In this document: one piece after another, positions 27,408 to 36,639 of the stretch | Layout of the letters: each line of letters begins with the position of its first letter | How positions within the stretch are numbered: position 1 is the first letter of the stretch | Source of the DNA: JAVBLD01 sp031553705 | Lineage (GTDB): Bacteria > Bacteroidota > Bacteroidia > Bacteroidales > Marinifilaceae | Assembly: GCA_031553705.1 (NCBI GenBank) | Contig: JAVBLD010000018.1 | Span: 1-64,000, forward strand | Length of the DNA: 64,000 nt | Direction: 5' to 3' | Program-made: the position numbers and the translations under genes | Notes under the pieces: generated by a model | What the model saw: the letters and a program-made list of their open reading frames with translations, nothing else | Told to the model about the DNA's origin: nothing | Database searches by the model: none

Positions 27408-28439
27408 ATGCAAAGGAGAGTGATATATTTTTGGGTAATCGTATCGAGCCTGTTTCTTTCAAAGGCTGTAATGGCCGAAGGTGAAGAAAAGGAGTCGTTC
27501 AGCCCGAAAGACATGATATTCGAGCATCTAGGAGATGAATATGGCTGGCATGTATGGGGAACGAGCATACCCTCACCGGTCATCGTACGCGATCACAAAG
27601 GGGCATGGCATCTCTTTAGTTCGGAACGGCTGGAGCATGGAGGGAACCATGAAGGTTTTTATATTGCCTCCACCGGAACCAATGAGGGTAAAATCGAGGG
27701 GGTTGATGGAGCGGGGAATACTTACCGCCCGGTAGATTTTTCGATCACAAAAAATGTGATGGCCGTTATTATCAGTTCGCTTATGATGTGCATCGCCATA
27801 TTTCCGTTGGTGCGATGGTATAAAAAGAATCGTTTCAAAGCTCCGCGCCGGGGATTGGGGATGATGGAAATGGTGATTCAAATGCTATACAAGGAGGTGA
27901 TCGTAGCTACATTGGGCAAAGATGCCAAGCGTTACGCCCCTTATTTGCTGACACTGTTTTTCTTTATCCTTTTTTCTAATTTGTTGGGGCTGATTGTTGT
28001 TTTTCCGGGTGGAGCGAACGTAATGGGAAATATTTCGGTTACGATGGCTCTGGCGCTTTGCACTTTTGTTGTGGTGAATGTTTCGGGTACGAAGGAGTAT
28101 TGGCATGAGGTTTTCTGGCCTGACGTTCCATTGTGGCTTAAGGTGCCGATACCGATTATGCCGGTGATTGAAGTGTTTGGTGTGTTGACCAAACCGGTGG
28201 CATTGATGATCCGTCTCTTTGCAAATATTTTCGGAGGGCACCTGATCACGCTGGTGTTGATTACATTGATCTTTATCCTGGGCGCTATGGGAGAGGTCGT
28301 TATGGGTGCTTCTACATTATTTTCGGTTGTATTTGCTGTTTTTATGAATTTGATAGATTTGTTGATATGCTTCATTCAGGCTTATGTCTTTATGATGCTT
28401 TCAACTATATTTATAGGATTGGCTAGAGTAAAAAAATAA
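27408..28439 (+). CDS. atpB: ATP synthase subunit a
   Basis: 343 residues from ATG 27408; the frame is open further upstream but this start gives a clean signal-like N-terminus (VIYFWVIVSSLFLSKAVMA). A long extramembrane N-terminal part is followed by the ion-channel helices, with the essential Arg269 in MIRLFANIFGGH. It forms the half-channels against the c ring. The small gene often found between atpC and atpB in Bacteroides is absent: the 91-base gap holds no frame. Confidence 0.94.
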   Translation: MQRRVIYFWVIVSSLFLSKAVMAEGEEKESFSPKDMIFEHLGDEYGWHVWGTSIPSPVIVRDHKGAWHLFSSERLEHGGNHEGFYIASTGTNEGKIEGVDGAGNTYRPVDFSITKNVMAVIISSLMMCIAIFPLVRWYKKNRFKAPRRGLGMMEMVIQMLYKEVIVATLGKDAKRYAPYLLTLFFFILFSNLLGLIVVFPGGANVMGNISVTMALALCTFVVVNVSGTKEYWHEVFWPDVPLWLKVPIPIMPVIEVFGVLTKPVALMIRLFANIFGGHLITLVLITLIFILGAMGEVVMGASTLFSVVFAVFMNLIDLLICFIQAYVFMMLSTIFIGLARVKK

Positions 28440-28458
28440 AACTTAAATTTTATACGTT

Positions 28459-28713
28459 ATGTTAAGCATGATTTTATTACAAGCAGCGGCCAGCTTAGGT
28501 CTGGCAAAAGTAGGTGCTGCCATTGGGGCAGGGTTAGTGGCTATCGGAGCTGGAATAGGAATCGGTAAGATCGGTTCGAATGCAATGGATGCAATTGCCC
28601 GCCAACCGGAAGCGACCAATGAAATCAGGACAAATATGATTGTTGTGGCCGCTTTGATTGAGGGAGTAGCCCTGATCGCTATTATTGTTTGTCTGTTGAT
28701 CGTATTCTTATAA
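28459..28713 (+). CDS. atpE: ATP synthase subunit c
   Basis: 84 residues, two membrane helices joined by the ARQPEA loop. The ion carboxylate is Glu68 in ALIEGVALIA. The Na+ ligands known from sodium-type c rings (a Gln in helix 1 and Ser/Thr after the Glu) are replaced by Ile and Gly-Val, so the ring is probably proton-specific. This is an inference from aligned positions only. Confidence 0.95.
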   Translation: MLSMILLQAAASLGLAKVGAAIGAGLVAIGAGIGIGKIGSNAMDAIARQPEATNEIRTNMIVVAALIEGVALIAIIVCLLIVFL

Positions 28714-28724
28714 TAAATTAAATT

Positions 28725-29219
28725 ATGGCACTATTTAAACCGGAATTCGGGTTAGTGTTTTGGATGCTGGTTGTCTTTCTGATTATTTTGCTCGTCCTCG
28801 CAAAATATGCGTGGCCTTTTATTATCAAGAGCATGGAAGAACGCGCGGCATTCATCGACAACGGTGTGAAATATACCGAAGAAGCTATCCGTCGACTGGA
28901 AGAGGCCAAGGAAAGTGCCCGTGTATTGTTGGCGGATGCTCACCGGAAACAACTGGAAACTTTACAGGAGACGGAGCATTTAAAAGTAGGGATGATTGAC
29001 GATGCCAAAAAGGCCGCGGCTCTTGAAGCGAAAAAAGTGATCGAAGCAGCACAACTCTCTATTGAACAGTCGAAACGGGAAGCAGAGATGCAAATGCGTA
29101 AGCAGGTGAGTAAGCTTTCGTTGGATATTGCGGAGAAACTCCTGCGGAAAGATCTGTCCAGTGACGCTTCCCAGGCAGAGATGATCAATACGCTGTTGGA
29201 CGAAGTTGAAAAGAAGTAA
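28725..29219 (+). CDS. atpF: ATP synthase subunit b
   Basis: 164 residues. One N-terminal membrane helix (about 8-28) is followed by a long charged coiled coil, the peripheral stalk. It starts 11 bases after atpE. The 116 bases after it contain repeat-like sequence (AGTTGAAAAATAAGG...CCTTGCACCC). Confidence 0.94.
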   Translation: MALFKPEFGLVFWMLVVFLIILLVLAKYAWPFIIKSMEERAAFIDNGVKYTEEAIRRLEEAKESARVLLADAHRKQLETLQETEHLKVGMIDDAKKAAALEAKKVIEAAQLSIEQSKREAEMQMRKQVSKLSLDIAEKLLRKDLSSDASQAEMINTLLDEVEKK

Positions 29220-29254
29220 GAATGTGAAAATTCCGGTTTTGGATTTCAGGCTTA

Positions 29255-29330
29255 ATGAGTTGAAAAATAAGGGTTGAAAAAGAATCCGAGATTTATTATT
29301 GTGCCTTGCACCCTTTACCTTGATTAATTG
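29255..29330. repeat. intergenic repeat-like insert inside the atp operon
   Basis: GAGTTGAAAAATAAGGGTTGAAAAAG followed by GTGCCTTGCACCCTTTACC resembles the sequences near 8871-8930 and 47110-47180. It separates atpF from atpH by 116 bases, unlike the tight spacing elsewhere in the operon. Confidence 0.4.
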
Positions 29331-29335
29331 ATTGT

Positions 29336-29887
29336 ATGAATGAAGGATTAATAGCGCGACGGTATGCGACGGCTATGCTGAAATTCGCACAGGAACGGAA
29401 TGCTGCGGCTATTGTATACAGAAAGATGAAGTTGTTGGAACAAAACTACATCACTCATCCGGATTTGCACAAAGCGTTGCTGAGCCCCGTTTTGTCTGCT
29501 AAAGATAAGGAGTTGTTGCTTTCGACGGCAGTCAATATTAAGCCTGACGGGGCATACATCGGAGGGATCCGTTTACTTATCCGGAATCACCGGGAGATGT
29601 ATGCCAGACCAATCTGCCTGATGTACCAGAAGCTTTACCGGGAGGCGTATCATATTGATGAAGTACGGATTACGACGGCAACAGAGGTGAATAAGGAGGT
29701 GATTGCCCGAATCAGGAAGGTGGCGGAGACGAGAAGTTCAAATAGAATGGAGGTGATGCATGTTATAGATCCCTCTATTATCGGCGGTTTTATATTGAAA
29801 ATAAACTCTGTCGAGATGGATGCTTCGATCCGTAAAGAGTTGAAGGAATTGCGCATGCAGTTCGACGAAAATGCTATGTATGAGTAG
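29336..29887 (+). CDS. atpH: ATP synthase subunit delta
   Basis: 183 residues. The N-terminal helical bundle begins GLIARRYATAMLKFAQ and the C-terminal part contains GGFILKINSVEMDASIRKEL, the usual OSCP/delta end. It joins F1 to the peripheral stalk. Confidence 0.93.
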   Translation: MNEGLIARRYATAMLKFAQERNAAAIVYRKMKLLEQNYITHPDLHKALLSPVLSAKDKELLLSTAVNIKPDGAYIGGIRLLIRNHREMYARPICLMYQKLYREAYHIDEVRITTATEVNKEVIARIRKVAETRSSNRMEVMHVIDPSIIGGFILKINSVEMDASIRKELKELRMQFDENAMYE

Positions 29888-30000
29888 ATTGTGGCATTGA
29901 TAAATAGTGATCCGGATAACCGGTTAGGTATATAGAGTTTGCCCCGCACGATAAGATTAAGATTGCAATGAAAAGTCAGGAGACTTAAAACTAAATTGTT

Positions 30001-31614
30001 ATGATAAAACCAAGTGAAATATCGGATATATTAAAATCCCAATTGGAAGAGGTGAATATGAAGGCCGCTTTTGAGGAGGTCGGCACGGTACTTGAAGTAG
30101 GGGATGGAGTGGCCAATATATTTGGGCTAGATCAGGTTCGCGCCAGTGAGTTGATTGAGTTTGAGAATGGAGTTCGTGGGGTGGCAATGAATCTGGAAGA
30201 GGATCATGTGGGAGTCGTTTTATTGAATGCCGCCGACCGGGTGAAAGAGAATATGACGGTAAAGCGTACGGGACGTATAGCTTCTATCAACGTTGGGGAA
30301 GGAATGTTGGGTCGTGTGATTAACACCTTGGGCGAGCCGATAGACGGAGCAGGCCCCATACAGGGAGATCTGGTTTCGTTGCCTTTGGAGCGGAAGGCTC
30401 CGGGGGTGATCTATCGCCAGCCGGTGAAAGAACCGTTACAGACAGGTATTAAAGCAATTGACTCAATGGTACCTATCGGACGCGGACAGCGGGAGTTGAT
30501 TATCGGCGACCGGCAAACCGGTAAGACGGCCATTGCCATTGACACGATTCTGAACCAACGGAAAAATTTCCTGGACGGTAACCCGGTATATTGTATTTAT
30601 GTAGCGGTAGGCCAGAAGGCTTCTTCTGTGGCGGCGTTGGTAAATATATTGCGTGAAAAGGGAGCTTTGGAGTATACGGTTATTTTGGCTGCCAATGCGT
30701 CCGATTCGGCAGCGATGCGCTATTATGCTCCTTTTGCCGGAGCTACGATCGGAGAGTTTTTCAGGGATAGCGGCCGGCACGCATTGGTGGTATACGACGA
30801 CCTGTCGAAACAGGCAGTGGCGTATCGCGAGATTTCATTGATTTTGCGTCGTCCTTCCGGTCGTGAAGCTTATCCTGGTGATATCTTCTACCTGCACTCC
30901 CGTTTGCTGGAGAGAGCGGCCCGTATTATATCCAATGATGCGGTAGCAGCAACGATGAATGATTTGCCTGAGGCTCTGAAATCGATGATTAAAGGGGGCG
31001 GATCGTTGACGGCTTTGCCGATTATCGAGACGCAGGCGGGCGACGTTTCGGCTTATATCCCGACCAATGTGATCTCTATTACCGATGGACAGATATTCCT
31101 GGAGACATCGCTGTTTAATGAGGGGGTACGTCCGGCTATTAACGTTGGAGTATCGGTGTCCCGCGTGGGAGGAAACGCCCAGCTTAAAGCGATGAAGAAA
31201 ATCGCCGGAACATTGAAAATCGATCAGGCTCAGTTCAGGGAGCTGGAGTCGTTCTCCAAGTTTGGAGGTGATCTGGATCCGGTGACCAAAATGGTGATCG
31301 ATAAAGGACAGAAAAATGTACAGATATTAATACAACCACAATATTCGCCAATGCCTGTAGAGGAGGAGATTGCCGTGATTTACTGCGGTACGAAAGGATT
31401 ATTACAGCAGGTGCCGGTGAAAAAAGTGGGTGAGTTTGAGAAATATTTTCTGGAAATACTGAGATCCCGCTACCGGCATGAGATATTGGACGAGTTGCTT
31501 GCCGGCCGGTTGGATGATAAGGTAGCAACATTGTTAGAAGAAGTAGCGGCTGACGTTGCCGATAAATTTACCGTCGGTGAGAAAGTTTCCCAGAAAGTTG
31601 AGCAAAAATCTTAA
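30001..31614 (+). CDS. atpA: ATP synthase subunit alpha
   Basis: 537 residues, the non-catalytic nucleotide-binding F1 subunit. Walker A GDRQTGKT is at 169-176. LPIIETQAGDVSAYIPTNVISITDGQ carries the family signature region. It follows atpH after 113 bases and is 12 bases from atpG. Confidence 0.97.
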   Translation: MIKPSEISDILKSQLEEVNMKAAFEEVGTVLEVGDGVANIFGLDQVRASELIEFENGVRGVAMNLEEDHVGVVLLNAADRVKENMTVKRTGRIASINVGEGMLGRVINTLGEPIDGAGPIQGDLVSLPLERKAPGVIYRQPVKEPLQTGIKAIDSMVPIGRGQRELIIGDRQTGKTAIAIDTILNQRKNFLDGNPVYCIYVAVGQKASSVAALVNILREKGALEYTVILAANASDSAAMRYYAPFAGATIGEFFRDSGRHALVVYDDLSKQAVAYREISLILRRPSGREAYPGDIFYLHSRLLERAARIISNDAVAATMNDLPEALKSMIKGGGSLTALPIIETQAGDVSAYIPTNVISITDGQIFLETSLFNEGVRPAINVGVSVSRVGGNAQLKAMKKIAGTLKIDQAQFRELESFSKFGGDLDPVTKMVIDKGQKNVQILIQPQYSPMPVEEEIAVIYCGTKGLLQQVPVKKVGEFEKYFLEILRSRYRHEILDELLAGRLDDKVATLLEEVAADVADKFTVGEKVSQKVEQKS

Positions 31615-31626
31615 TAGATAGTCGTT

Positions 31627-32496
31627 ATGGCATCCATGCGTGAATTAAAGGGAAGGATTAAATCCGTACATTCTTCTCAGAAGATTACCGGGGCAATGAA
31701 GATGATTTCGTCGGCCAGGCTGAGAAAAGCCGAGGCGGCTTTGTTTCAGTCGTTGCCCTACCGGAAGCAATTGCAGCATCTGTATGCCCACATGATGACG
31801 ACGGATTGCAAGTACGGGTCGGTGTTGAGTCAGGCACGGCCGGTGCGGCAGGTGGCAGTCGTGATTTTTGCTTCGGATGACGGACTTTGCGGCGCTTACA
31901 ATATCACGTTATATAAGAAGTTATTGGAGACGCTCCATGCATATTGGCAGGAAGGAGCCAAGTCGATATCGGTTTATCCGATCGGGAAAAAAATTATGAA
32001 CGAAGTGAATAAACTGTCCGATGTCCGGATGGTTGACACGTCTCATCTATTTTCTCCGAAAGAGGCTTCACAAACGGCTGCCGGATTATCTGACGAACTG
32101 ATACGTAAGTTTATTACCGAAGAGGTTGATCGGGTGGATATTATTTATGCCCATTATAAGAGTGTCAGTGTTCAGACTCTTGTGCAACGGCAATTCTTGC
32201 CGTTGTTAAAGCCGGAGGTAGCTGCCGAAGATACCGGAACAGCCAGATGGTATATATATGAACCCGATTGCCAGACAATCTTTGATACACTCTATCCGTT
32301 GATGTTGAATGCGATCATGTATGAAGGATTGCTTGAAAACCAGGCTTCGGAACAGGCTGCCCGTATTATAGCCATGCAGATGGCCAATGACAATGCCAAA
32401 GAGCTTCTGGATGACCTGCAACTCGAATATAATAAACTGCGTCAGCAGGGAATTACTTCCGAATTGCTTGATATAGCGGGAGGTACAGTGAAATAA
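31627..32496 (+). CDS. atpG: ATP synthase subunit gamma
   Basis: 289 residues, the rotor shaft. N- and C-terminal coiled-coil helices are recognisable (MRELKGRIKSVHSSQKITGAMKMIS and the ending with AARIIAMQMANDNAKELL). DDGLCGAYN lies in the central Rossmann-like part. It is the last gene of the operon and converges on the next gene. Confidence 0.95.
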   Translation: MASMRELKGRIKSVHSSQKITGAMKMISSARLRKAEAALFQSLPYRKQLQHLYAHMMTTDCKYGSVLSQARPVRQVAVVIFASDDGLCGAYNITLYKKLLETLHAYWQEGAKSISVYPIGKKIMNEVNKLSDVRMVDTSHLFSPKEASQTAAGLSDELIRKFITEEVDRVDIIYAHYKSVSVQTLVQRQFLPLLKPEVAAEDTGTARWYIYEPDCQTIFDTLYPLMLNAIMYEGLLENQASEQAARIIAMQMANDNAKELLDDLQLEYNKLRQQGITSELLDIAGGTVK

Positions 32497-32548
32497 GAAT
32501 TGGGAATGAACTTTTTTTTATCGTTCCTGATTTTTTATATCCCACTCT

Positions 32549-33199
32549 TTAATATCCTATTGTAAAGCGTTCCATGTGGTGTTGAGGTGCTTCTGCTTCA
32601 TTGATCATTGCAACGGCATAATCTTCCACGGAGATGTGGCTTTCTCCTTTTTCATTTACGATCAGGTTGTCTTTACCCAATCTATAGGTTTCGGTACGTT
32701 CACCGGGCGCAATGGTTCCCGCCGGGCTGAAAAAGACCCAGTCTATCTCTTTTTCAGCCTGTAGAAGATCAGTATAGACCTTAGCCAATGCTTTTACCGC
32801 CGGCAAAAAGTTTTCGGGTATCGCTCCGGTATCCATCAGTTTAATACCTGGCGCTACCAGTAGACTTCCTGCTCCTCCTACGATCAGTAATCTTTTTACA
32901 CCGGCTTTTTTCACTCCGTTGATGATTGCTGAGTATCCTTTTAAGGTGTCGTCATGAATATTCGGATTCATCCACCCCGGATTGTAAGCACTGATGACTA
33001 TGTCTGCGCCGCATACAAAGCCGGCAGTTCTGTTTTCGTCGGTGACATCTCCTTTGACAACCTGGAGAGCATTATGTTGAAAGGCTATTTTTTCCGGATT
33101 TCGTACAATAGCTTTTACCTGATGTCCTCTTGAAAGAGCCTCTTTAAGGAGGACGGATCCGATAAATCCGCTGGCGCCGATAATGACAATGTGTTTCAT
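32549..33199 (-). CDS. NAD(P)-binding (NmrA/SDR-like) oxidoreductase or sensor
   Basis: 216 residues. A dinucleotide loop IGASGFIGS (7-15) opens a Rossmann fold, followed by VKGDVTD and VISAYNPG. There is no clear YxxxK active site, which places it with the atypical NmrA-like or flavin-reductase-like group. The cytoplasmic substrate is unknown. It is monocistronic and convergent with atpG. Confidence 0.85.
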   Translation of the reverse strand: MKHIVIIGASGFIGSVLLKEALSRGHQVKAIVRNPEKIAFQHNALQVVKGDVTDENRTAGFVCGADIVISAYNPGWMNPNIHDDTLKGYSAIINGVKKAGVKRLLIVGGAGSLLVAPGIKLMDTGAIPENFLPAVKALAKVYTDLLQAEKEIDWVFFSPAGTIAPGERTETYRLGKDNLIVNEKGESHISVEDYAVAMINEAEAPQHHMERFTIGY

Positions 33200-33217
33200 A
33201 TATAGATTATTTTTAAA

Positions 33218-33505
33218 CTAACAATCGGTTTCTTGCTTTTTACCTATCCTTTGAAGTACAACTCCGATTTCTGCCATTGCCCATCTCAGAAGTAATGGTT
33301 TGGAAATCTCCCACATAGCAGGTAGTAATCCGTTTCCGGAGGATTTCAGAAAATCTCCCAGTTTTCCCAGTTTCGACTTTGAAGGAGGACATTCGGAGGT
33401 TACTCCGGACGGTACTGAAAAAAGTTCGATGATCCCGGATGCAACCAGTTGACCGGGGTTTTGCTGAATATAATTAAAATGACTGTTCAACTTCTGCTTT
33501 TGCAT
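33218..33505 (-). CDS. hypothetical protein, last gene of a three-gene membrane-stress operon
   Basis: 95 residues if translation begins at Met 33505; the frame extends further upstream to 33589, overlapping the previous gene, but that part is Arg/Lys/Ser-rich and unlike a real start. The product is a small protein with one moderately hydrophobic C-terminal helix (LLPAMWEISKPLLLRWAM). It follows the holin-like gene closely and is probably co-transcribed. No function is known. Confidence 0.55.
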   Translation of the reverse strand: MQKQKLNSHFNYIQQNPGQLVASGIIELFSVPSGVTSECPPSKSKLGKLGDFLKSSGNGLLPAMWEISKPLLLRWAMAEIGVVLQRIGKKQETDC

Positions 33506-33533
33506 ATGACACTCCCGTTCCGTCCGGTGTCGT

Positions 33534-33941
33534 TCACTCGTCCATATCTCCAAAGGAGTCCGTGATTTTTTGCTCCTCTTCTTCGTCATATAATTCGTTT
33601 TTTGTCATAAGTGCTTCAAGAATAGTATTTATGATTTTGTGTTGTATCCAGTTTCTGCTAAGAATAATTATAACAAATAGAACCAGGTATAATCCCGCCA
33701 CTATGCTAAATCCGAGGGATAGACTTCCCAATTGCTCACCAAGAAAGAAGCCGAGTGCAAGGAATAGGAATAGTATAAAGAAAAAAGCGAGTAATATCAG
33801 TATCAAACCATGTGAAAGAACTGCTATTAACCTGGCAATTCTTTCACCGGTTTTTAACTTGAATAGTTTCAGTTTCAACTCTAAATAGGTTGAAACGTCA
33901 TCTTTCAACTGGTTAAAGAGTTGTCCGGCGCTTTTTTTCAT
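33534..33941 (-). CDS. holin-X-like (phage holin family) membrane protein
   Basis: 135 residues with two membrane helices (about 39-65 and 75-97) preceded by an amphipathic helix and followed by a very acidic tail (LYDEEEEQ). The layout matches the PF07332-type putative holin-superfamily proteins that in Bacteroidetes accompany YtxH genes and are chromosomal rather than phage genes. It overlaps the YtxH gene by 29 bases, indicating coupled translation. Confidence 0.75.
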   Translation of the reverse strand: MKKSAGQLFNQLKDDVSTYLELKLKLFKLKTGERIARLIAVLSHGLILILLAFFFILFLFLALGFFLGEQLGSLSLGFSIVAGLYLVLFVIIILSRNWIQHKIINTILEALMTKNELYDEEEEQKITDSFGDMDE

Positions 33942-34245
33942 TTTTAGCTTGAGTATTCTCAGGTGGCGGCGTACCTCGCATTTTTTCTTTAAAATGCCCG
34001 GCTTTTTCCGCTACTTTTTCTGCAACATGTTCTGTCTTTTCGGCCATACCGGCAGCAGTTTCTTCAGCCTTTACCTTTGCTTTTGCAGCCATCGTTTTGA
34101 TATTTTCCTTCACCTCGTCCATCGATTGGTGTAAATCTTCCACCAGTTTTTCTTTTTTCTCGCTAGTCATCAGATAGGCTATGGCCGCTCCAACGATGGC
34201 TCCTATGCCTAATCCGATCAAGAGTTTCGCGTTCTCACTTTTCAT
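33913..34245 (-). CDS. YtxH-domain protein
   Basis: 110 residues. An N-terminal Gly-rich membrane helix (LLIGLGIGAIVGAAIAYLMTS) precedes a long Ala/Glu/Lys helix (about 28-95) that should form a coiled coil. This is the architecture of the YtxH family of envelope stress proteins. First gene of the three-gene operon running leftward. Confidence 0.85.
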   Translation of the reverse strand: MKSENAKLLIGLGIGAIVGAAIAYLMTSEKKEKLVEDLHQSMDEVKENIKTMAAKAKVKAEETAAGMAEKTEHVAEKVAEKAGHFKEKMRGTPPPENTQAKNEKKRRTTL

Positions 34246-34564
34246 CTCTATATTATTAAATCTGCAATTAAATATCTGTATATTTTTTCCCTACATACTA
34301 TAAGACAACGTATCAATATTGCAAAAAGTTGTCTTTTTAGTGTTATTTCAAGTGAAATCAAACCCTTAAAATGAAATTTAACGGCGTTCTAAAAATTGCC
34401 GGTATTGGAATTGTTTGCCACTCTGAACTGGCAATTTTCTGTTAATCTGAGTACTGGCGTTATTTTTAGCGTAGATTTCAGAACGGACAATTACTATAAC
34501 GAATAGATGAGTAACTTTCGAGTGTCGCTTTCCGTAATGAATAGCATGTTGATTTTTTGCTTGT

Positions 34565-34884
34565 TTGGTCAAAACAAGCAAAATGCTTACAACCTTTACT
34601 TCCGAATCCGGAATGACAATGAACCTGAATGGAACTTTACTGCGGGTTGTAAGCGGACTTTCGGTAACTGTTTCCGGTATCCCCGGATATATAGAATCGG
34701 TCACTTTGGTGGCTGAAAGGATGGTGAAAGCGATCCGTTCCGATATTAACGGTATATTGGAAGGTATATGCTGATAAGCGGAATTCCATCGTCGGTCCTT
34801 ATACCGATTAAAAATATAGCTGTTTCGGTACCTGTTAATTTACCTCTACAGAGTGTTGATAACTTGGACCCGGTTGTTTATTAA
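34565..34884 (+). pseudogene. remnant of a FimB/Mfa2-type fimbrial anchor protein
   Basis: A stretch reading LTTFTSESGMTMNLNGTLLR, then VVSGLSVTVSGIPGYIESVTLV resembles the beta-sandwich repeats of FimB/Mfa2-family fimbrial assembly lipoproteins. The frame ends at 34774 and a neighbouring frame (34768-34884) continues with a similar composition. No signal peptide or upstream half is present. The 34246-34564 part of this gap has no recognisable gene. It lies directly before DUF3575 and DUF3868 genes, which usually accompany fimbrial loci, so it is best read as a decayed fimbrial gene. Confidence 0.45.
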
Positions 34885-34907
34885 AAACGTATAATAGAGA
34901 ACGAATA

Positions 34908-35438
34908 ATGAAGAATAAATTGACATGTATATTATTGCTATTCTCGTCAGTCGCTTTTGCTCAGAAGGTGGCGGTAACGACTAATGCGGCTTATTGGGCA
35001 ACGGCTACCCTTAACCTGGGAGCAGAGGTTGCCATTGCTCCCAGAATGACAATAGACCTGATAGGAACTTATAACCCTTTTACATTTAGCGATAATAAGA
35101 AAATCATGCATTGGGGCATACAGCCGGAATGGCGTTATTGGACCTGCCAAAAATTTTATGGTCATTTTGTAGGAGTACATGCTCATTATGCACGGTATAA
35201 CAGCGGACTCGAAACCTATCGTTATGATGGATGGCTGGTTGGCGGGGGAGTTTCTTACGGATATCAATGGGTACTTGGACGGCGCTGGAATCTGGAAGTA
35301 GAACTTGGAGTTGGATATGCTTATATGAATTACGATAAGTATTATCGTACGGCATGCGGTAAGTTTGTCGGTTCGGATCAACGGAATTATTTCGGCCCGA
35401 CAAAAGTGAGCATTAGCTTCCTTTATTTTTTATGGTAA
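34908..35438 (+). CDS. DUF3575-family outer-membrane-type protein
   Basis: 176 residues with a signal peptide (to about residue 18, SVAFAQ). The body is beta-rich with regularly spaced aromatic residues (PEWRYWTCQKFYGHFVGVHAHY, VSYGYQWVLGRRWNLEVELGVGYAY) and ends in an aromatic residue, suggesting a small beta-barrel. DUF3575 proteins commonly head fimbrillin gene clusters in Bacteroides-type genomes. It precedes the DUF3868-like gene by 20 bases. Confidence 0.8.
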   Translation: MKNKLTCILLLFSSVAFAQKVAVTTNAAYWATATLNLGAEVAIAPRMTIDLIGTYNPFTFSDNKKIMHWGIQPEWRYWTCQKFYGHFVGVHAHYARYNSGLETYRYDGWLVGGGVSYGYQWVLGRRWNLEVELGVGYAYMNYDKYYRTACGKFVGSDQRNYFGPTKVSISFLYFLW

Positions 35439-35458
35439 AAACAAAATAAAAACAAGAG

Positions 35459-36613
35459 ATGAAAAGCGAACTGACGATAAAAACAGGATTAAAGTCTAAG
35501 ATCAATATGGTTCTGACTAAAAAGTCCCTACTTTCTGCTTTCTGCTTCCTGTTCCTATGGATACTCATACTGCAGGCCTGTATCGGAGTGAAACACGTAG
35601 AGAAAAAACCACCGTTATCCGTTTGTCCTGAAAAGATGGTATTAATGGTTAGTAAGCAAGCCAATCCTAAAACTATAGATGTAAATTATGCTTTAGAGGT
35701 ACCGAAAAATTACATCCCACCTTGCGGGCGGTTAATCCATACGCCCCGGCTGGTTACTCAGGACAGTGTGTATATGTTAACTCCGGTAGTGATCTCCGGA
35801 AAGACCTATAACAAAATAGAGCAACGGAAATCTTTTTTTGAGGGAGTAAAACCCGACTATTCCGAAGCAAAGCATATCACAATGCAGAATCGCGATATAA
35901 AGGTAAATATAAACGAGCAGATACTTTTCCGGCCTTGGATGGCTTCGGCCGATTTGATTGTTACGAATATATTGCAGGGCTGCGACCGTGAAACGGAACT
36001 TTCCGGGAAGACGCTTGCCGATAGCGTGATCTGTGTGGCGCCGATAGCTGATTGTCCGACCATAAGGTATGTTCAACATGACGTAACAAAAAAGAAAGAG
36101 GGATTCGCCCATTTCTACTATCCGATCGGCCGCTATCAAGTTGATCCGGCATTGTATGAAAACCAGGCCCGTTTGGATAGCATGACCAACCTTATCCAAA
36201 GTGTGCTGAACGATACGTTGGCTCGTGTGAAGAAAATTGTAATTACCGGAGTATCTTCGCCTGACGGATCTTATCTGAATAATGAGAGATTGGCAAAAGA
36301 GCGGGCGAGCTCTGTCAGAAAATATTTAGTAGGCCGTTTTCAGTTGTCTGACAGTTTGATTAAAGTGGATTATATTGCAGAAGACTGGGAAGGATTGAGG
36401 AAACTGGTAGATGAGTCGACGACAATAACCGACAAATCCAAGATATTCGATATCATTGACCGGATCCCTGATCTCGATAAACGGGAGGCAGCGCTTCGCC
36501 AATTGCCCCAGTACATTTATATTAAACAAAATATTCTTCCCCAGTTGCGGAGGGTAGTTTATGAGATAGAGTATTGCGCTACCGAATTTTTGGAAGAGAG
36601 AGTAATTGAATAA
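35459..36613 (+). CDS. DUF3868-like lipoprotein with OmpA-like C-terminal region
   Basis: 384 residues from ATG 35459; an internal Met at 35507 gives a clean lipoprotein signal (FLWILILQA-C) and may be the true start. The middle is beta-rich. The last 150 residues (KKIVITGVSSPDGSYLNNERL, then LAKERASSVRKYLV) resemble an OmpA-type peptidoglycan-binding domain. Such proteins occur with DUF3575 in fimbrial loci. No fimbrillin gene follows, so the pair may be a stranded remainder of a fimbrial operon. Confidence 0.7.
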   Translation: MKSELTIKTGLKSKINMVLTKKSLLSAFCFLFLWILILQACIGVKHVEKKPPLSVCPEKMVLMVSKQANPKTIDVNYALEVPKNYIPPCGRLIHTPRLVTQDSVYMLTPVVISGKTYNKIEQRKSFFEGVKPDYSEAKHITMQNRDIKVNINEQILFRPWMASADLIVTNILQGCDRETELSGKTLADSVICVAPIADCPTIRYVQHDVTKKKEGFAHFYYPIGRYQVDPALYENQARLDSMTNLIQSVLNDTLARVKKIVITGVSSPDGSYLNNERLAKERASSVRKYLVGRFQLSDSLIKVDYIAEDWEGLRKLVDESTTITDKSKIFDIIDRIPDLDKREAALRQLPQYIYIKQNILPQLRRVVYEIEYCATEFLEERVIE

Positions 36614-36639
36614 AACGGAACAGAACAAGGCCTTTGGTA

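Noticed and set aside
33534..34245. Prophage remnant because of a holin-like gene
   Set aside because: The holin-X-like gene is in a YtxH operon typical of Bacteroidetes chromosomes and no other phage gene is present.
34378..34704. 108-residue minus-strand frame in the fimbrial remnant
   Set aside because: The plus strand at the same place resembles FimB/Mfa2 protein sequence; the minus frame has no family features.
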